Source: Pedobacter steynii
GTDB taxonomy: Bacteria > Bacteroidota > Bacteroidia > Sphingobacteriales > Sphingobacteriaceae
Direction: 5' to 3'
Length of the DNA: 64,000 nucleotides
Assembly (NCBI RefSeq): GCF_001721645.1
Contig: NZ_CP017141.1
Location: forward strand, 1,426,001 to 1,490,000
Shown here: piece after piece, positions 9,587-18,568 of the stretch
Numbering within the stretch: position 1 is the stretch's first letter
Layout: each line of letters begins with the position of its first letter
The notes under the pieces: model-generated
Seen by the model: the letters and a program-made list of their open reading frames with translations, nothing else
Told to the model about the DNA's origin: nothing
Database searches by the model: none
Program-made: the position numbers and the translations under genes

Positions 9587-9758
9587 GTGCAAAGATATAA
9601 TTTATTGTTAAAATGATTAAACCTATGTTGCTTAATGATGTACGGAACACTGTCGATTTTGTTTTTTTATGCCAGATTTACAATAGGATTGAAAAAATAA
9701 GACAACTTTTTTAGCTTATTGTTGTTAGAATATTACAGTCAAAAAACGAATGGAGCCC

Positions 9759-9790
9759 TTGGCTTACGATTAAATGAGCCGGTACTTTTG
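9759..9790 (+). promoter_or_regulatory. promoter of the carboxypeptidase-like protein gene
   Basis: TTGG at 9759-9762, 20 bases, then TACTTTTG at 9783-9790, a perfect TAnnTTTG box. Predicted leader of about 65 bases before the ATG at 9863. Confidence 0.6.
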
Positions 9791-9862
9791 CAACATTTTT
9801 TAACTTTTTTTAACTCATTGGATTGCAAAACATTGGTTAAGTTTACAAAAAATCTATATATA

Positions 9863-10576
9863 ATGAAGCCTCATCATCTTATCACATTGGCATTCAGTGT
9901 GTTTTTCCTAGCTTTTACACCAGCTGCTTTTTCCCAAAAGGAATTTTTACTGAGGGGAGTGGTAAAAGAGCGGGGAACAAATAACCGGATACAATTTGCA
10001 CAGGTAACCAATAAAAGAAATGGATTTACTGTATCCACCAGTGATTTGGGATTGTTTCAGATCAGGGCATCAGTAGGCGATAGCCTTTTAATTGTTAAAA
10101 GTGAATTTTCCGATGAAGAAGTAGGCGTGTTTACAACTGCAGACGTATCTGTTTACTTATCCAGGGGAACAACATTGAGAGAGGTCAATATTCTTGGACA
10201 AACAAAAAAACAGGAGCTGAATGATATCAAAAGAGACTTTAAAAGAAATGGTTCCTTTTATCAAGGAAAACCTCCGGTATTGGCCTATTTCTTTCAGCCG
10301 TTGACTGCTTTTTATGAGTTATTTGGCCGGACACCGGGAAATGCAAGAAGATTCGGAAGGTATTATAACAACGAAATTAAGCAGTCGCAGGTAGATGGCT
10401 TTTTTAATGAGTACCTGATTCAGAATACCACCGACCTTAAAGGTAAGGACCTGGAAAAATTCATGCTGGATTACAGACCTGATTATGAGAAATCCAGAAA
10501 CTGGGCAGAATATGATGCGATAAAATACATCAAAGATTCCTATAAAAAATATACGGATACACTTAGAAAAAACTAA
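9863..10576 (+). CDS. secreted carboxypeptidase-regulatory-like (CarboxypepD) domain protein
   Basis: 237 residues from ATG at 9863; the signal peptide ends at AAFSQ. Residues 25-110 resemble the N-terminal beta-sandwich (CarboxypepD_reg-like) seen before TonB receptors (FLLRGVVKERGTNNRIQFAQVTNKRNG..), followed by a charged C-terminal half of no recognised fold. Without a barrel it is probably a small periplasmic protein. An upstream TTG reading would start before the promoter and is rejected. Convergent with rnc, 5 bases apart. Confidence 0.7.
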   Translation: MKPHHLITLAFSVFFLAFTPAAFSQKEFLLRGVVKERGTNNRIQFAQVTNKRNGFTVSTSDLGLFQIRASVGDSLLIVKSEFSDEEVGVFTTADVSVYLSRGTTLREVNILGQTKKQELNDIKRDFKRNGSFYQGKPPVLAYFFQPLTAFYELFGRTPGNARRFGRYYNNEIKQSQVDGFFNEYLIQNTTDLKGKDLEKFMLDYRPDYEKSRNWAEYDAIKYIKDSYKKYTDTLRKN

Positions 10577-10581
10577 AAAGA

Positions 10582-11310
10582 TTAAATGGATAATGCTTCA
10601 CAGGCTTTCTCTGCAGCCAGCTTTTCCGCATTCTTTTTATTGTAATCCCGGCCAAGGCCATAGCTTTCGCCCTCAACAACGGCACTGATGGTGAACAGCT
10701 TGGCGCTTTCTCCTTCGCTGTTTTGTACCATATCAAATGAAATATCTTTGCCATGGCGCTGACACCATTCGATGAGCTTACTCTTAAAATTGGTTTCTGT
10801 TAATTCCAGGGTGTGGATGTCAATATACGGCTTGATGATCCTTTTAAGCAGAAAATCTTTAGTGAAATTGTATCCCTTGTCCAGATAGACGGCCCCTACT
10901 AATGCTTCAAAAGCATCCCCAAGCATGGAATGATGTTTGGTTTGGATATTGACTGCTTTCTGGTCGAACACCATCAGCTGGTCAAAGCCCATTTTCCTGG
11001 CAAGTTGATTTAAATTCGCTCTGTTGACGATTTTAGAACGCATTTCCGTTAAAAAACCTTCTTCTTTATAAGGATAACTTTTAAATAGCAACTCTGCAAT
11101 TACAGAGCCTAGAATTGCGTCCCCAAGGAATTCAAGACGTTCATTGCTGCTTCTGCTTCCATTCTTCAGAATTTTTGCAACAGATCTGTGCCTGAATGCC
11201 ATTTTGTATAAAACAGTATTTCCAGGAACAAAGCCTAAAATGTTCTTTAGCTTTTTTATAAAGACCTTATCTGTTGAAAAATAAAGCTTATACAGGTCGA
11301 ATAATGGCAT
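10582..11310 (-). CDS. rnc: ribonuclease III
   Basis: Cuts double-stranded RNA in rRNA and mRNA processing. 242 residues; catalytic signature ERLEFLGDA at residues 57-65, second acidic cluster GDAFEALVGAVYLDKG, and a C-terminal double-stranded-RNA-binding domain from about 172 (FKSKLIEWCQRHGKDISFD ... AEKLAAEKACEAL). Third gene after acpP and fabF, an order conserved in bacteria. Confidence 0.96.
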   Translation of the reverse strand: MPLFDLYKLYFSTDKVFIKKLKNILGFVPGNTVLYKMAFRHRSVAKILKNGSRSSNERLEFLGDAILGSVIAELLFKSYPYKEEGFLTEMRSKIVNRANLNQLARKMGFDQLMVFDQKAVNIQTKHHSMLGDAFEALVGAVYLDKGYNFTKDFLLKRIIKPYIDIHTLELTETNFKSKLIEWCQRHGKDISFDMVQNSEGESAKLFTISAVVEGESYGLGRDYNKKNAEKLAAEKACEALSI

Positions 11311-11370
11311 TAATTGTTACAAAAATTATAGGAGACTAATTAAATAGTCTCCTTATACAGAAACTAATTC

Positions 11371-12624
11371 TTATTCTTCGTATTTTTTGAATATCACAGA
11401 TGCATTATGACCACCGAAACCAAAAGTGTTGCTTTGAGCAGCGCGAATGGTACGTTTTTGTGCCTTGTTGAATGTGAAGTTTAATTTAGGATCACACTCA
11501 GGATCATCAGTAAAGTGATTTATTGTTGGTGGAACTACATCATTTTTTACCGCAAGAATTGCAGCAATAGCTTCAATAGCACCAGCAGCACCAAGTAAAT
11601 GGCCTGTCATTGATTTTGTCGAACTGATGTTTAATTTGTAGGCGTCTTCACCAAACAAATCTACAATTGCCCTACTCTCAGAGATGTCCCCAAGAGGGGT
11701 AGAAGTACCATGGACATTGATGTAATCAATATCTCCGGTAGATAAACCTGCATCATTCAAAGCATTTGTCATTACCATTCTGGCACCAAGTCCTTGCGGA
11801 TGAGGTGCGGTAATATGGTTGGCATCGGCGCTCATTCCGCCACCGACTAACTCGGCATAGATTTTCGCACCACGCTTTTTCGCATGTTCCAGCTCTTCCA
11901 GGATAATCGTTCCTGCACCTTCACCGGCAACAAATCCATCTCTGTCTTTGTCAAACGGTCTGGAAGCAGTTTTCGGATCGTCATTCCTGGTTGAAAGGGC
12001 ATGCATTGCATTAAATCCTCCAATTCCCGCCTCGTTGATGATGGCCTCAGAACCTCCGCTGATGATCACGTCACACATATTCAGACGAATATAGTTGTAC
12101 GCATCAATCATGGCATTCGTGGAAGAAGCACAAGCAGAAACGGTAGCGAAATTTGGACCACGTAAACCATATTTTATGGAAATGTGACCTGGAACAATGT
12201 CAATAATTACTTTAGGAATAAAGAACGGATTTATGCGAGGTGTACCGTCGCCTAAAAAGAAGTTCTTCATTTCATCCTGAAATGTTTTAAAACCGCCAAT
12301 ACCAGAACCCCAGATAACGCCTATACGGTTGGTGTCAAGTTGAGAAAAATCAAAATTACCATCCTTTACAGCCTCATCTGTTGCTACTAAAGCGTATTGA
12401 ACAAATGGATCTAACTTGCGGGCTTCTTTTTTATCCAAAAAATCTTCAGGATTGAAGTTTTTAAGCTCACATGCAAACTTCGTCTTGAACTTTGATGTGT
12501 CAAAACCTGTAATAGGGCCAGCGCCGCTCACGCCATTCAGCAAACCATCCCAGAACTCCGGGATCGTATTGCCTATTGGAGTGAGCGCACCTAACCCTGT
12601 AACTACTACTCTTTTTAATTCCAT
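11371..12624 (-). CDS. fabF: beta-ketoacyl-ACP synthase II
   Basis: Condensing enzyme of fatty-acid elongation. 417 residues with the thiolase-fold Cys-His-His triad: C165 in TVSACASSTN, the His in NVHGTSTPLGD and the His in TKSMTGHLLGAAG. It lies 28 bases after acpP, its acyl carrier, and before rnc. Confidence 0.97.
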   Translation of the reverse strand: MELKRVVVTGLGALTPIGNTIPEFWDGLLNGVSGAGPITGFDTSKFKTKFACELKNFNPEDFLDKKEARKLDPFVQYALVATDEAVKDGNFDFSQLDTNRIGVIWGSGIGGFKTFQDEMKNFFLGDGTPRINPFFIPKVIIDIVPGHISIKYGLRGPNFATVSACASSTNAMIDAYNYIRLNMCDVIISGGSEAIINEAGIGGFNAMHALSTRNDDPKTASRPFDKDRDGFVAGEGAGTIILEELEHAKKRGAKIYAELVGGGMSADANHITAPHPQGLGARMVMTNALNDAGLSTGDIDYINVHGTSTPLGDISESRAIVDLFGEDAYKLNISSTKSMTGHLLGAAGAIEAIAAILAVKNDVVPPTINHFTDDPECDPKLNFTFNKAQKRTIRAAQSNTFGFGGHNASVIFKKYEE

Positions 12625-12652
12625 TTATACGGATTATACGGAGACCGTATTT

Positions 12653-12889
12653 TTACTTAACGTTTTTCTCTAAGTAAGCAATCGCTTGACCAACAGTACC
12701 AATAGTTTCAGCCTGATCATCAGGAATCGCTACATTGAATTCTTTTTCGAACTCCATAATAAGCTCTACTGTATCTAAAGAATCCGCACCCAAGTCGTTA
12801 GTGAAAGAAGCCTCTGGTGTAACTTCGTTTTCATCCACACCTAATTTTTCAACGATAATAGCCTTAACTCTTGAAGCAATATCAGACAT
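12653..12889 (-). CDS. acpP: acyl carrier protein
   Basis: 78-residue acidic helical carrier; phosphopantetheine attaches to S37 in GADSLDTVE. First gene of acpP-fabF-rnc, read from a clear promoter at 12924-12954. Confidence 0.97.
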   Translation of the reverse strand: MSDIASRVKAIIVEKLGVDENEVTPEASFTNDLGADSLDTVELIMEFEKEFNVAIPDDQAETIGTVGQAIAYLEKNVK

Positions 12890-12923
12890 AATGTTTATAA
12901 TTTAATGGTTAAATAATTCAGTG

Positions 12924-12954
12924 CAAAGAAAAATAAATATTTACACATTTCAAA
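12924..12954 (-). promoter_or_regulatory. promoter of acpP-fabF-rnc
   Basis: On the minus strand TTTG (12951-12954), 19 bases, then TTTCTTTG (12924-12931), one mismatch to TAnnTTTG. Placement about 35 bases before acpP fits. Confidence 0.6.
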
Positions 12955-13017
12955 TGTTTTTATTTCTCTTCCAATTTTAATGTTTTTATTTTGAACATCA
13001 ATGTAAAATTAGTTTTA

Positions 13018-13025
13018 TAATTTTG
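13018..13025 (+). promoter_or_regulatory. -7 box of the IPExxxVDY gene
   Basis: TAATTTTG, a perfect TAnnTTTG, 22 bases before the TTG start at 13048. A TTTG at 12990-12993 is 24 bases upstream, somewhat far for a -33 box. Confidence 0.5.
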
Positions 13026-13047
13026 TATTCCCCTAAAAAAGTGTGTT

Positions 13048-13467
13048 TTGAACAAAACTTATTTGAAACTATCGTTAGATCTGGACTTCGTTTTAATCGC
13101 TATTACGGCTTCTTTAAAGGATTATATGCTCTGCCACAAAATAAATGCAAGCCTGAATTTTGATTTCGAAAAGATTGATGATCATGAGGTTTACTTCAAT
13201 ATTGATGAGAATCCATTGGCCTTTTCCAAGTATTATTTTTTTGTGGAACAGGGTGAAATTGAATATTATATCATCAACAACAGAAATGCGGAAGGATTTT
13301 TAATTCCGGAAATGAATAGGGTCGATTTTTTTATGATTATTCATCAGTATATTGATAAAGAAGACCTTAATTTTATTATCTCCGGATTGAATAAACTGGC
13401 TGATATTCAGGTTGCTGCGCAGATAGATCCACGTAAGTTGAGGTCCCGTGAAAATTTGGTAATGTAA
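13048..13467 (+). CDS. IPExxxVDY family protein
   Basis: 139 residues of a small Bacteroidota-specific family named for its motif, here IPEMNRVDFF near residue 91. Function unknown. The start codon is TTG (13048-13050): no in-frame ATG or GTG lies near, and the promoter box leaves little room upstream. Divergent from acpP and followed by pyk, an order that suggests a house-keeping role in central metabolism or cell growth. Confidence 0.8.
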   Translation: MNKTYLKLSLDLDFVLIAITASLKDYMLCHKINASLNFDFEKIDDHEVYFNIDENPLAFSKYYFFVEQGEIEYYIINNRNAEGFLIPEMNRVDFFMIIHQYIDKEDLNFIISGLNKLADIQVAAQIDPRKLRSRENLVM

Positions 13468-13475
13468 ATTTTATA

Positions 13476-13504
13476 TTGAAGGTGTATTAAATACACTATA
13501 TTTG
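13476..13504 (+). promoter_or_regulatory. pyk promoter with an internal 15-bp palindrome
   Basis: TTG at 13476-13478, 18 bases, TATATTTG at 13497-13504 (perfect -7 box). The spacer holds GTGTATTAAATACAC (13482-13496), a perfect 6-bp inverted repeat around TAA, placed where a bound protein would block or steer RNA polymerase. The pyk ATG follows 102 bases later, leaving a long leader. Confidence 0.6.
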
Positions 13505-13606
13505 ATTTTGCAACATTCAGAAAAAAAATATTAATAACCAGGCCAACATTGGTTTTTTACATCAAAACCTTCATTTTGTTGGTCCATATAAATTTAAGTA
13601 ACCAAA

Positions 13607-15037
13607 ATGAAACCATTTCATTCTAGAACAAAAATCGTAGCGACGCTCGGTCCTGCTTCAGCCAAACCAGAAGTTTTATTTAGCATGTTTAATGCCGGAC
13701 TGGACGTATGCAGATTAAATTTTTCGCACGGTTCTCAGGCAGATCATCAGGAGGTATTGGATACCATCCGCAGTCTTAATAAAAAACACAATTATAATGT
13801 TGGTATCCTTGCTGATTTACAAGGACCTAAGATTAGAATTGGAATGGTGAAAGATGGTGGTATTCACTTAGTTAACGGAAACAGAACGGTCATCACCACT
13901 AAGGAATGTATCGGTAATGAAGAGCGTATTTACATTACTTATGACACCTTCCCGAAAGACGTAAAAGCGGGAGAAATTATCCTTCTGGATGATGGTAAAC
14001 TGCAGATGAGGGTGATCGAAACCAACCTTGTTGATGAGGTGCTTTGTGAGATCGTTCATGGTGGAATCCTGACTTCAAGAAAAGGTGTAAACTTACCAAA
14101 TACTAAAGTTTCTATCCCTTCTCTTACTGTGGAAGACCGTAAAAATTTAGAGTTTGTTCTCGAAAACGATGTAGAATGGATCGGACTCTCTTTTGTGCGT
14201 AATGCAGAAGATATTGTCGAACTGAAAGATATTATTCAGCAAAGAGGTAAAACTGCCCGTGTAATCGCTAAAATCGAGAAACCTGAGGCAATTGCAAATA
14301 TTGATGAGATCATTGCAGTATCTGACGGAATCATGGTTGCCCGTGGTGACCTGGGAGTGGAAATGCCGATGGAAGAAGTTCCATTGTTGCAAAAAATGAT
14401 CGTTCAGAAATGTAGAGCGGCCTCGAAACCAGTAATTATTGCAACTCAGATGCTGGAAAGTATGATCACTACACCAAGACCAACACGTGCTGAGGTGAAT
14501 GATGTGGCGAATTCTGTTCTTGATGGTGCGGATGCAGTAATGCTAAGCGGTGAGACTTCAGTAGGTGAATTCCCGCTTATTGTTATCGAAACAATGCAGA
14601 AGATCATTCAAAATATCGAGGTGAACAACTATCCGTTCCATCCGGAAAAGTTCCTTAAACCGAAATCTGAAAGCTTCCTGAGCGATGCAATTTGCGATAC
14701 TGCTTGCTTTTTATCAAAACAGACGAATGCAGTGGGTATCGTTTCTATGACCTTAAGTGGCTATACAGCTTTTGAAATCTCTAGTCACAGGCCTAAAGCA
14801 TTAACTTATATTTTTACCAGTAACCTGGCATTGTTAAATACAGTGAGCTTGTTATGGGGTGTTCAGGGCTTCTATTATGATAAATTTGAAAGCACTGATG
14901 AAACTATTCAGGATGTAAATAACCTGCTTAAAAAGCATAAAATGATCAAAAAAGGCGATGTGATCATTAACACGGCGGCCATTCCAATGGAAAGAAAAGG
15001 GAAGACCAATATGTTAAAAATTACGGTTATTGATTAA
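13607..15037 (+). CDS. pyk: pyruvate kinase
   Basis: Last step of glycolysis, phosphoenolpyruvate plus ADP to pyruvate plus ATP. 476 residues: barrel with R36/N38 in CRLNFSHGS, the family signature IAKIEKPEAIANIDEI and MVARGDLGVEMP, then the MLSGETSVG segment and the C-terminal regulatory domain ending GKTNMLKITVID. Monocistronic; promoter box at 13497. Confidence 0.97.
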   Translation: MKPFHSRTKIVATLGPASAKPEVLFSMFNAGLDVCRLNFSHGSQADHQEVLDTIRSLNKKHNYNVGILADLQGPKIRIGMVKDGGIHLVNGNRTVITTKECIGNEERIYITYDTFPKDVKAGEIILLDDGKLQMRVIETNLVDEVLCEIVHGGILTSRKGVNLPNTKVSIPSLTVEDRKNLEFVLENDVEWIGLSFVRNAEDIVELKDIIQQRGKTARVIAKIEKPEAIANIDEIIAVSDGIMVARGDLGVEMPMEEVPLLQKMIVQKCRAASKPVIIATQMLESMITTPRPTRAEVNDVANSVLDGADAVMLSGETSVGEFPLIVIETMQKIIQNIEVNNYPFHPEKFLKPKSESFLSDAICDTACFLSKQTNAVGIVSMTLSGYTAFEISSHRPKALTYIFTSNLALLNTVSLLWGVQGFYYDKFESTDETIQDVNNLLKKHKMIKKGDVIINTAAIPMERKGKTNMLKITVID

Positions 15038-15041
15038 AATA

Positions 15042-15071
15042 TTGTAGCATTCAATTTTTTTTCTACTTTTG
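15042..15071 (+). promoter_or_regulatory. promoter of tRNA-Ser
   Basis: TTG (15042-15044), 19 bases, TACTTTTG (15064-15071), a perfect Bacteroidota promoter ending 13 bases before the tRNA. Confidence 0.7.
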
Positions 15072-15084
15072 CAATCCGCAAAAA

Positions 15085-15172
15085 GGAGAGGTGTCCGAGT
15101 GGTTGAAGGAGCACGCCTGGAAAGTGTGTATACCTCAAAAGGGTATCGAGGGTTCGAATCCCTCTCTCTCCG
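15085..15172 (+). tRNA. tRNA-Ser(GGA)
   Basis: Type II tRNA of 88 bases. Acceptor GGAGAGG / TCTCTCC (one G-T pair), Ser-type D arm, anticodon GGA in CCTGGAAAG, long variable arm with the stem ATACC / GGTAT, T arm GAGGG-TTCGAAT-CCCTC, discriminator G. CCA is not encoded. Confidence 0.96.
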
Positions 15173-15191
15173 CAGATTAGTAAAATGTAGC

Positions 15192-15226
15192 AAAAGCGCT
15201 TTAGACTTAATGTCTAAAGCGCTTTT
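15192..15226. terminator. terminator after tRNA-Ser
   Basis: Perfect 15-bp stem AAAAGCGCTTTAGAC / GTCTAAAGCGCTTTT with a 5-base loop; works in both directions, also for the convergent SRPBCC gene. Confidence 0.9.
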
Positions 15227-15263
15227 ATTTTGGAAAGAGGTTTATTACAACTGGATATAATTT

Positions 15264-15695
15264 TTAATCCGATAATGACTCGGTATATTTTTTAAAATTA
15301 TCCAGGATGGCTTGCCAACCACCTTTCTGCATTTCGATTGGATTGGTGCTTTCCGCTTCGAAAGTCTCGCTGATGGCAGTACTGTTCCCATTTCCGTTAA
15401 AAGTAATTCTTACCTTTCTATTGTCCCCAAGTGTATAGGCTATGATTTCGTTAACTTTTATCTCATCATAAATACCTTCAAAATCAAATCCGAAACTTCC
15501 GTCTTTAGCTTCCATTCTTGACATGAACTTACCACCTGTACGGATATCGTTTTCTGCTTTAGGCGTATGCCAGTCTTCAGAAGCGCAGTTCCATTTTACA
15601 ATATGTTCCGGAGAAGTCCATGCATTCCAAACGGTTTCTACTGGTGCGTTTACGGTCGCTTCGACTGTAATGTTGACCTGATTTGTTGTATTCAT
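15264..15695 (-). CDS. SRPBCC family protein (AHSA1-like)
   Basis: 143-residue single START/Bet v1-fold domain: VNAPVETVWNAWTSPEHIVKWNCAS at the N-terminus, GGKFMSRMEAKDGS and FDFEGIYDEIKVNEIIAYTLGDNRKV in the middle, and a C-terminal helix GGWQAILDNFKKYTE. Such Aha1-domain proteins bind hydrophobic ligands or act in stress responses; ligand unknown. Alone on the minus strand. Confidence 0.85.
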   Translation of the reverse strand: MNTTNQVNITVEATVNAPVETVWNAWTSPEHIVKWNCASEDWHTPKAENDIRTGGKFMSRMEAKDGSFGFDFEGIYDEIKVNEIIAYTLGDNRKVRITFNGNGNSTAISETFEAESTNPIEMQKGGWQAILDNFKKYTESLSD

Positions 15696-15826
15696 CTTGT
15701 TCGATTTTAATTGAATGATTCTGGTTAATAATTGAATGATGTAAAATTAGCAGGACTTTCCCGGATGGGTGATAGGTGGAAACGACAAAATGAAGGGTAA
15801 TTTACGACAGGAAAGAATGACATTAA

Positions 15827-17095
15827 TCATGAACAAGGTTTCGTTGGATTGATCAATAGTTGCATGGCATTCGTTTTCAGGATCACTGCATCTTCTTTTT
15901 TTAAGAATTCTTCGTCTGATGTAAATATAAAGTCAATCTCTCCTCTGAACGAGGTGCTGAATAAGGTGCTTGGATTGCCAAAAGGAAACAAAGTAGAAGG
16001 GGAGTGTAAAGTTTCTACCTCAAGAGATCCATACTTTTCTTTGATATTTACCTTTCCCATATTGGAAAATGTAAAGTCATGAGCCCCTCTTTCTGCTCTG
16101 GCATATTTACTCATTCTCGGCAACTCCCGCAAAAGTCCGCTGCTGTACATAAATAATTTATTGACATCAATCTTGCTGATCTCCTGCTGAAGTTTTTCTT
16201 TAAACTGTCTTGCATGAGTCCATAAGTCATTGGCCTTGCTGTTTTTTAACTGAAGCGGAATCATTGCCGGAAAAGCGAAAAACATATCTTCTTTGACATC
16301 AGGGAGAAATTTTCTCATGTCTACCGCACAATAAAGTCTGGAATGTGATTTAAGTGTGCTGATCTGTTGATGGGCCTTTAGAAAAGCAACAGATAATGCG
16401 GCATGAATGGAAATCCCTGCAGTCTTGCAGGTCTCCAGAATCATAGCAGATTCATCTCTGTTTATTTTCCAGTGAAGAAGGTATGGACGATCTCTTTTGA
16501 TCTCTTTTTTCAGAGATAGTAACCTTAAACTCAGCTTAACTACTTTAGCAAAGAGACGGACTTTTATCTTATTAGCTCTATTGAGCCTGATGGCATCGGG
16601 AACCAGTTCTTCAACGGATAAAATGGATGGGTAAGTGCCGATGTCCAGATCTGGTTGTGCCAGCAACCGAAGGGTTTCGTCCATCATGGTTAAAACGGAT
16701 CTGCCATCACAAATGCAATGATGACAAACAAAAATCAAATCAGAGATTTGTTCCGACCTGATCCATACCAGCCTGGCCAAAGGTTGGCCCGATAAGGTAA
16801 AAGGAGTCAGGCATTCGGTTATTGATTCTTTTTCCCAATCTTCATTGCCGTACCTTCTGACTATGCGAACAGGAATTCCGGAGATGTCCTTTCGTTCGGT
16901 GAAATAGGGAATACCATCCTCTTCTTCTACAACATTTGCCATCAGTAAAGGATGTTTTTCCTGAACTTTTGAGAGCGCATCATATAAAGCTTTTTCAGAG
17001 AGGATTCCTTTAATTCTAATTCCGGATACAACATTAACGGCTGAGCTGCCGCCTGCGTACATCGTACCTTCAATTAAGGAGAGCTTTCTTTTCAT
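15827..17095 (-). CDS. condensation-domain-like acyltransferase
   Basis: 422 residues with the catalytic motif HHxxxDG at 125-131 (HHCICDG), the mark of the chloramphenicol-acetyltransferase / NRPS-condensation superfamily, including the PapA5 and alcohol O-acetyltransferase branch. A later YDFTFSNMG-like stretch (HDFTFSNMGKV) matches the region of the DFGWG motif. It stands alone, without carrier or adenylation domains, so it is probably a free-standing acyltransferase using CoA or carrier-bound acyl groups. Substrate unknown. Mono-cistronic on the minus strand. Confidence 0.75.
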   Translation of the reverse strand: MKRKLSLIEGTMYAGGSSAVNVVSGIRIKGILSEKALYDALSKVQEKHPLLMANVVEEEDGIPYFTERKDISGIPVRIVRRYGNEDWEKESITECLTPFTLSGQPLARLVWIRSEQISDLIFVCHHCICDGRSVLTMMDETLRLLAQPDLDIGTYPSILSVEELVPDAIRLNRANKIKVRLFAKVVKLSLRLLSLKKEIKRDRPYLLHWKINRDESAMILETCKTAGISIHAALSVAFLKAHQQISTLKSHSRLYCAVDMRKFLPDVKEDMFFAFPAMIPLQLKNSKANDLWTHARQFKEKLQQEISKIDVNKLFMYSSGLLRELPRMSKYARAERGAHDFTFSNMGKVNIKEKYGSLEVETLHSPSTLFPFGNPSTLFSTSFRGEIDFIFTSDEEFLKKEDAVILKTNAMQLLINPTKPCS

Positions 17096-17159
17096 AACCT
17101 GGAGCGAATTTCTATTAAAGTTATGCTAATTTACATGACTTTTAGCCATCCTGTAATGC

Positions 17160-17410
17160 TCATTCTGGGTTTATTGGTAAGTAAAATTTCACTAAGGTGT
17201 CATTTCCGGTTCCGGCAGATAAAAGAAGGTTTTCCTTATAAAGCCGCGTTAAATTGTCTTTCAGATGGGCTGCAAGATCTTTGTTTAAAAAATGTTCTGC
17301 GATGCCAACTTATTTTCTATAAAACTATCAATGAGTGTATTAAAGATTTGTTCCAATGGAATGATCATCACGATTTCCGGCATCATCGCCCTGATCTGGT
17401 GAAGGTAGTT
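17160..17410 (-). pseudogene. decayed C-terminal tail of a LytS-like sensor histidine kinase (tentative)
   Basis: Minus-strand reading from 17410 gives IIPLEQIFNTLIDSFIENKL, reminiscent of the 'IPPLLLQTLVENAIKH' N box; it stops in a run of six bases (A6 on the plus strand, 17287-17292). Adding one base there continues into LAAHLKDNLTRLYKENLLLS and ends KFYLPINPE with a stop at 17160-17162, like the C-terminus of LytS/YehU-type kinases (RLELLY ... LTLPL). About 40 residues of the ATP-binding domain are missing. No start or upstream domain is present. The 435-base gap is otherwise without a clear gene. Confidence 0.4.
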
Positions 17411-17467
17411 CTAATTAATGGGAAGAGTAATTTATTTAAAGTCTATGGAATTAGTAGTTTATTTATT

Positions 17468-17475
17468 TACCTTTG
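17468..17475 (+). promoter_or_regulatory. -7 box of the TlpA-like gene
   Basis: TACCTTTG, a perfect TAnnTTTG, 55 bases before the ATG at 17531. No clear -33 box. Confidence 0.45.
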
Positions 17476-17530
17476 TTTTCCTCTAAGTCTTGAGGAAACA
17501 AAAGATTTGAATTAAATCAATTGATATACG

Positions 17531-18538
17531 ATGAGAATATTAACAATAGCTGCGTTATCATTGCTTTTTAGCAATGCAGCGCTATATGCACAGGAGAAAG
17601 CTGGTGTAGAAATTACAGGGACAGTTAAGGGGCAAAGTTCTGGTAAGGTTTATCTTCAGAAATTTGATAACAAAATGTTTTTTACCCTGGATTCGGCAGA
17701 ACTTAAAGATGGAGTTTTTAAATTTAATAAAACACTTAAGCTGCCCGAGTTATATGGTTTAACGACAAATAAGGACGAAAGTCCGCTGTATGTTTTTTTA
17801 GAAAAAGGTAAGGTAAATGTAACACTGGACGAGACCGCTTACTACAAGAATTCTGTGGTTACCGGATCTGCTGCCAATGATTTATTCAGCAGTTATAAAA
17901 AACAAAAAGAGGTTAAAATAGAGGAATTTATTAAGCAGAACCCAGCTTCTCTTGTCGCTGCTTATGTACTTTACAGAGACTTTTCTTATAGATTGAGCCC
18001 GGAAGAAATTAAACAAAATCTGCAATTGCTGGACCCTTCTCTGGCCAACACACCATATGTTGCGGTATTGAATGATCTGGTAAAAGTGTTAACTGCGGTT
18101 GGGATCGGAAATAAAGCACCTGATTTTGAAGGCCTGACACCTGAAGGAAAATCAATTAAGTTATCCGGTCATTTTGGAAAGTACCTGCTGCTTGACTTCT
18201 GGGCATCCTGGTGTGGGCCTTGCCGAAGGGAAAATCCAAACCTGGTAAAAGCATATCAGAAATATCATGAAAAAGGATTTGACATCTTTGCCGTCTCTCT
18301 GGATAAAAATAAAGAGGCCTGGTTAAAAGGAATTAAAGACGATCAGTTGAGCTGGACACATGTTTCGGACCTTGCTTTCTGGAATAGTGCTGCTGCTAAG
18401 CTATACGGAGTCAGGGCAATTCCTGCCAATGTGCTGATTGACCCTAATGGGGTGATCATTGCCAGAAACCTGAGAGGAGAAGAACTGGATAAAAAACTGG
18501 AAGAGTTATTGGCCGCTCCTTTGGCAAAAACGCGTTAA
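17531..18538 (+). CDS. TlpA-like thiol-disulfide oxidoreductase with DUF4369 N-terminal domain
   Basis: 335 residues; signal peptide ending ALYAQ, a DUF4369 beta-domain at 25-130 (EITGTVKGQSSGKVYLQKFD), then a thioredoxin fold with active site W227-C228-G229-P230-C231 (WASWCGPCRRENP). Such periplasmic proteins of Bacteroidota reduce or rearrange disulfides in exported proteins. Single gene, divergent from no annotated partner and convergent with glpF. Confidence 0.88.
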   Translation: MRILTIAALSLLFSNAALYAQEKAGVEITGTVKGQSSGKVYLQKFDNKMFFTLDSAELKDGVFKFNKTLKLPELYGLTTNKDESPLYVFLEKGKVNVTLDETAYYKNSVVTGSAANDLFSSYKKQKEVKIEEFIKQNPASLVAAYVLYRDFSYRLSPEEIKQNLQLLDPSLANTPYVAVLNDLVKVLTAVGIGNKAPDFEGLTPEGKSIKLSGHFGKYLLLDFWASWCGPCRRENPNLVKAYQKYHEKGFDIFAVSLDKNKEAWLKGIKDDQLSWTHVSDLAFWNSAAAKLYGVRAIPANVLIDPNGVIIARNLRGEELDKKLEELLAAPLAKTR

Positions 18539-18568
18539 AAATGAAATAAGTGAGTGCTAAAAAGGTAT

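Noticed and set aside
9719..9862. Longer TTG start for the CarboxypepD-like protein
   Set aside because: It would start before the promoter and put the signal peptide inside the protein.
17123..17515. 130-codon plus-strand ORF in the gap before the TlpA-like gene
   Set aside because: No start context, promoter or family likeness; the opposite strand shows a better match to a decayed kinase tail.
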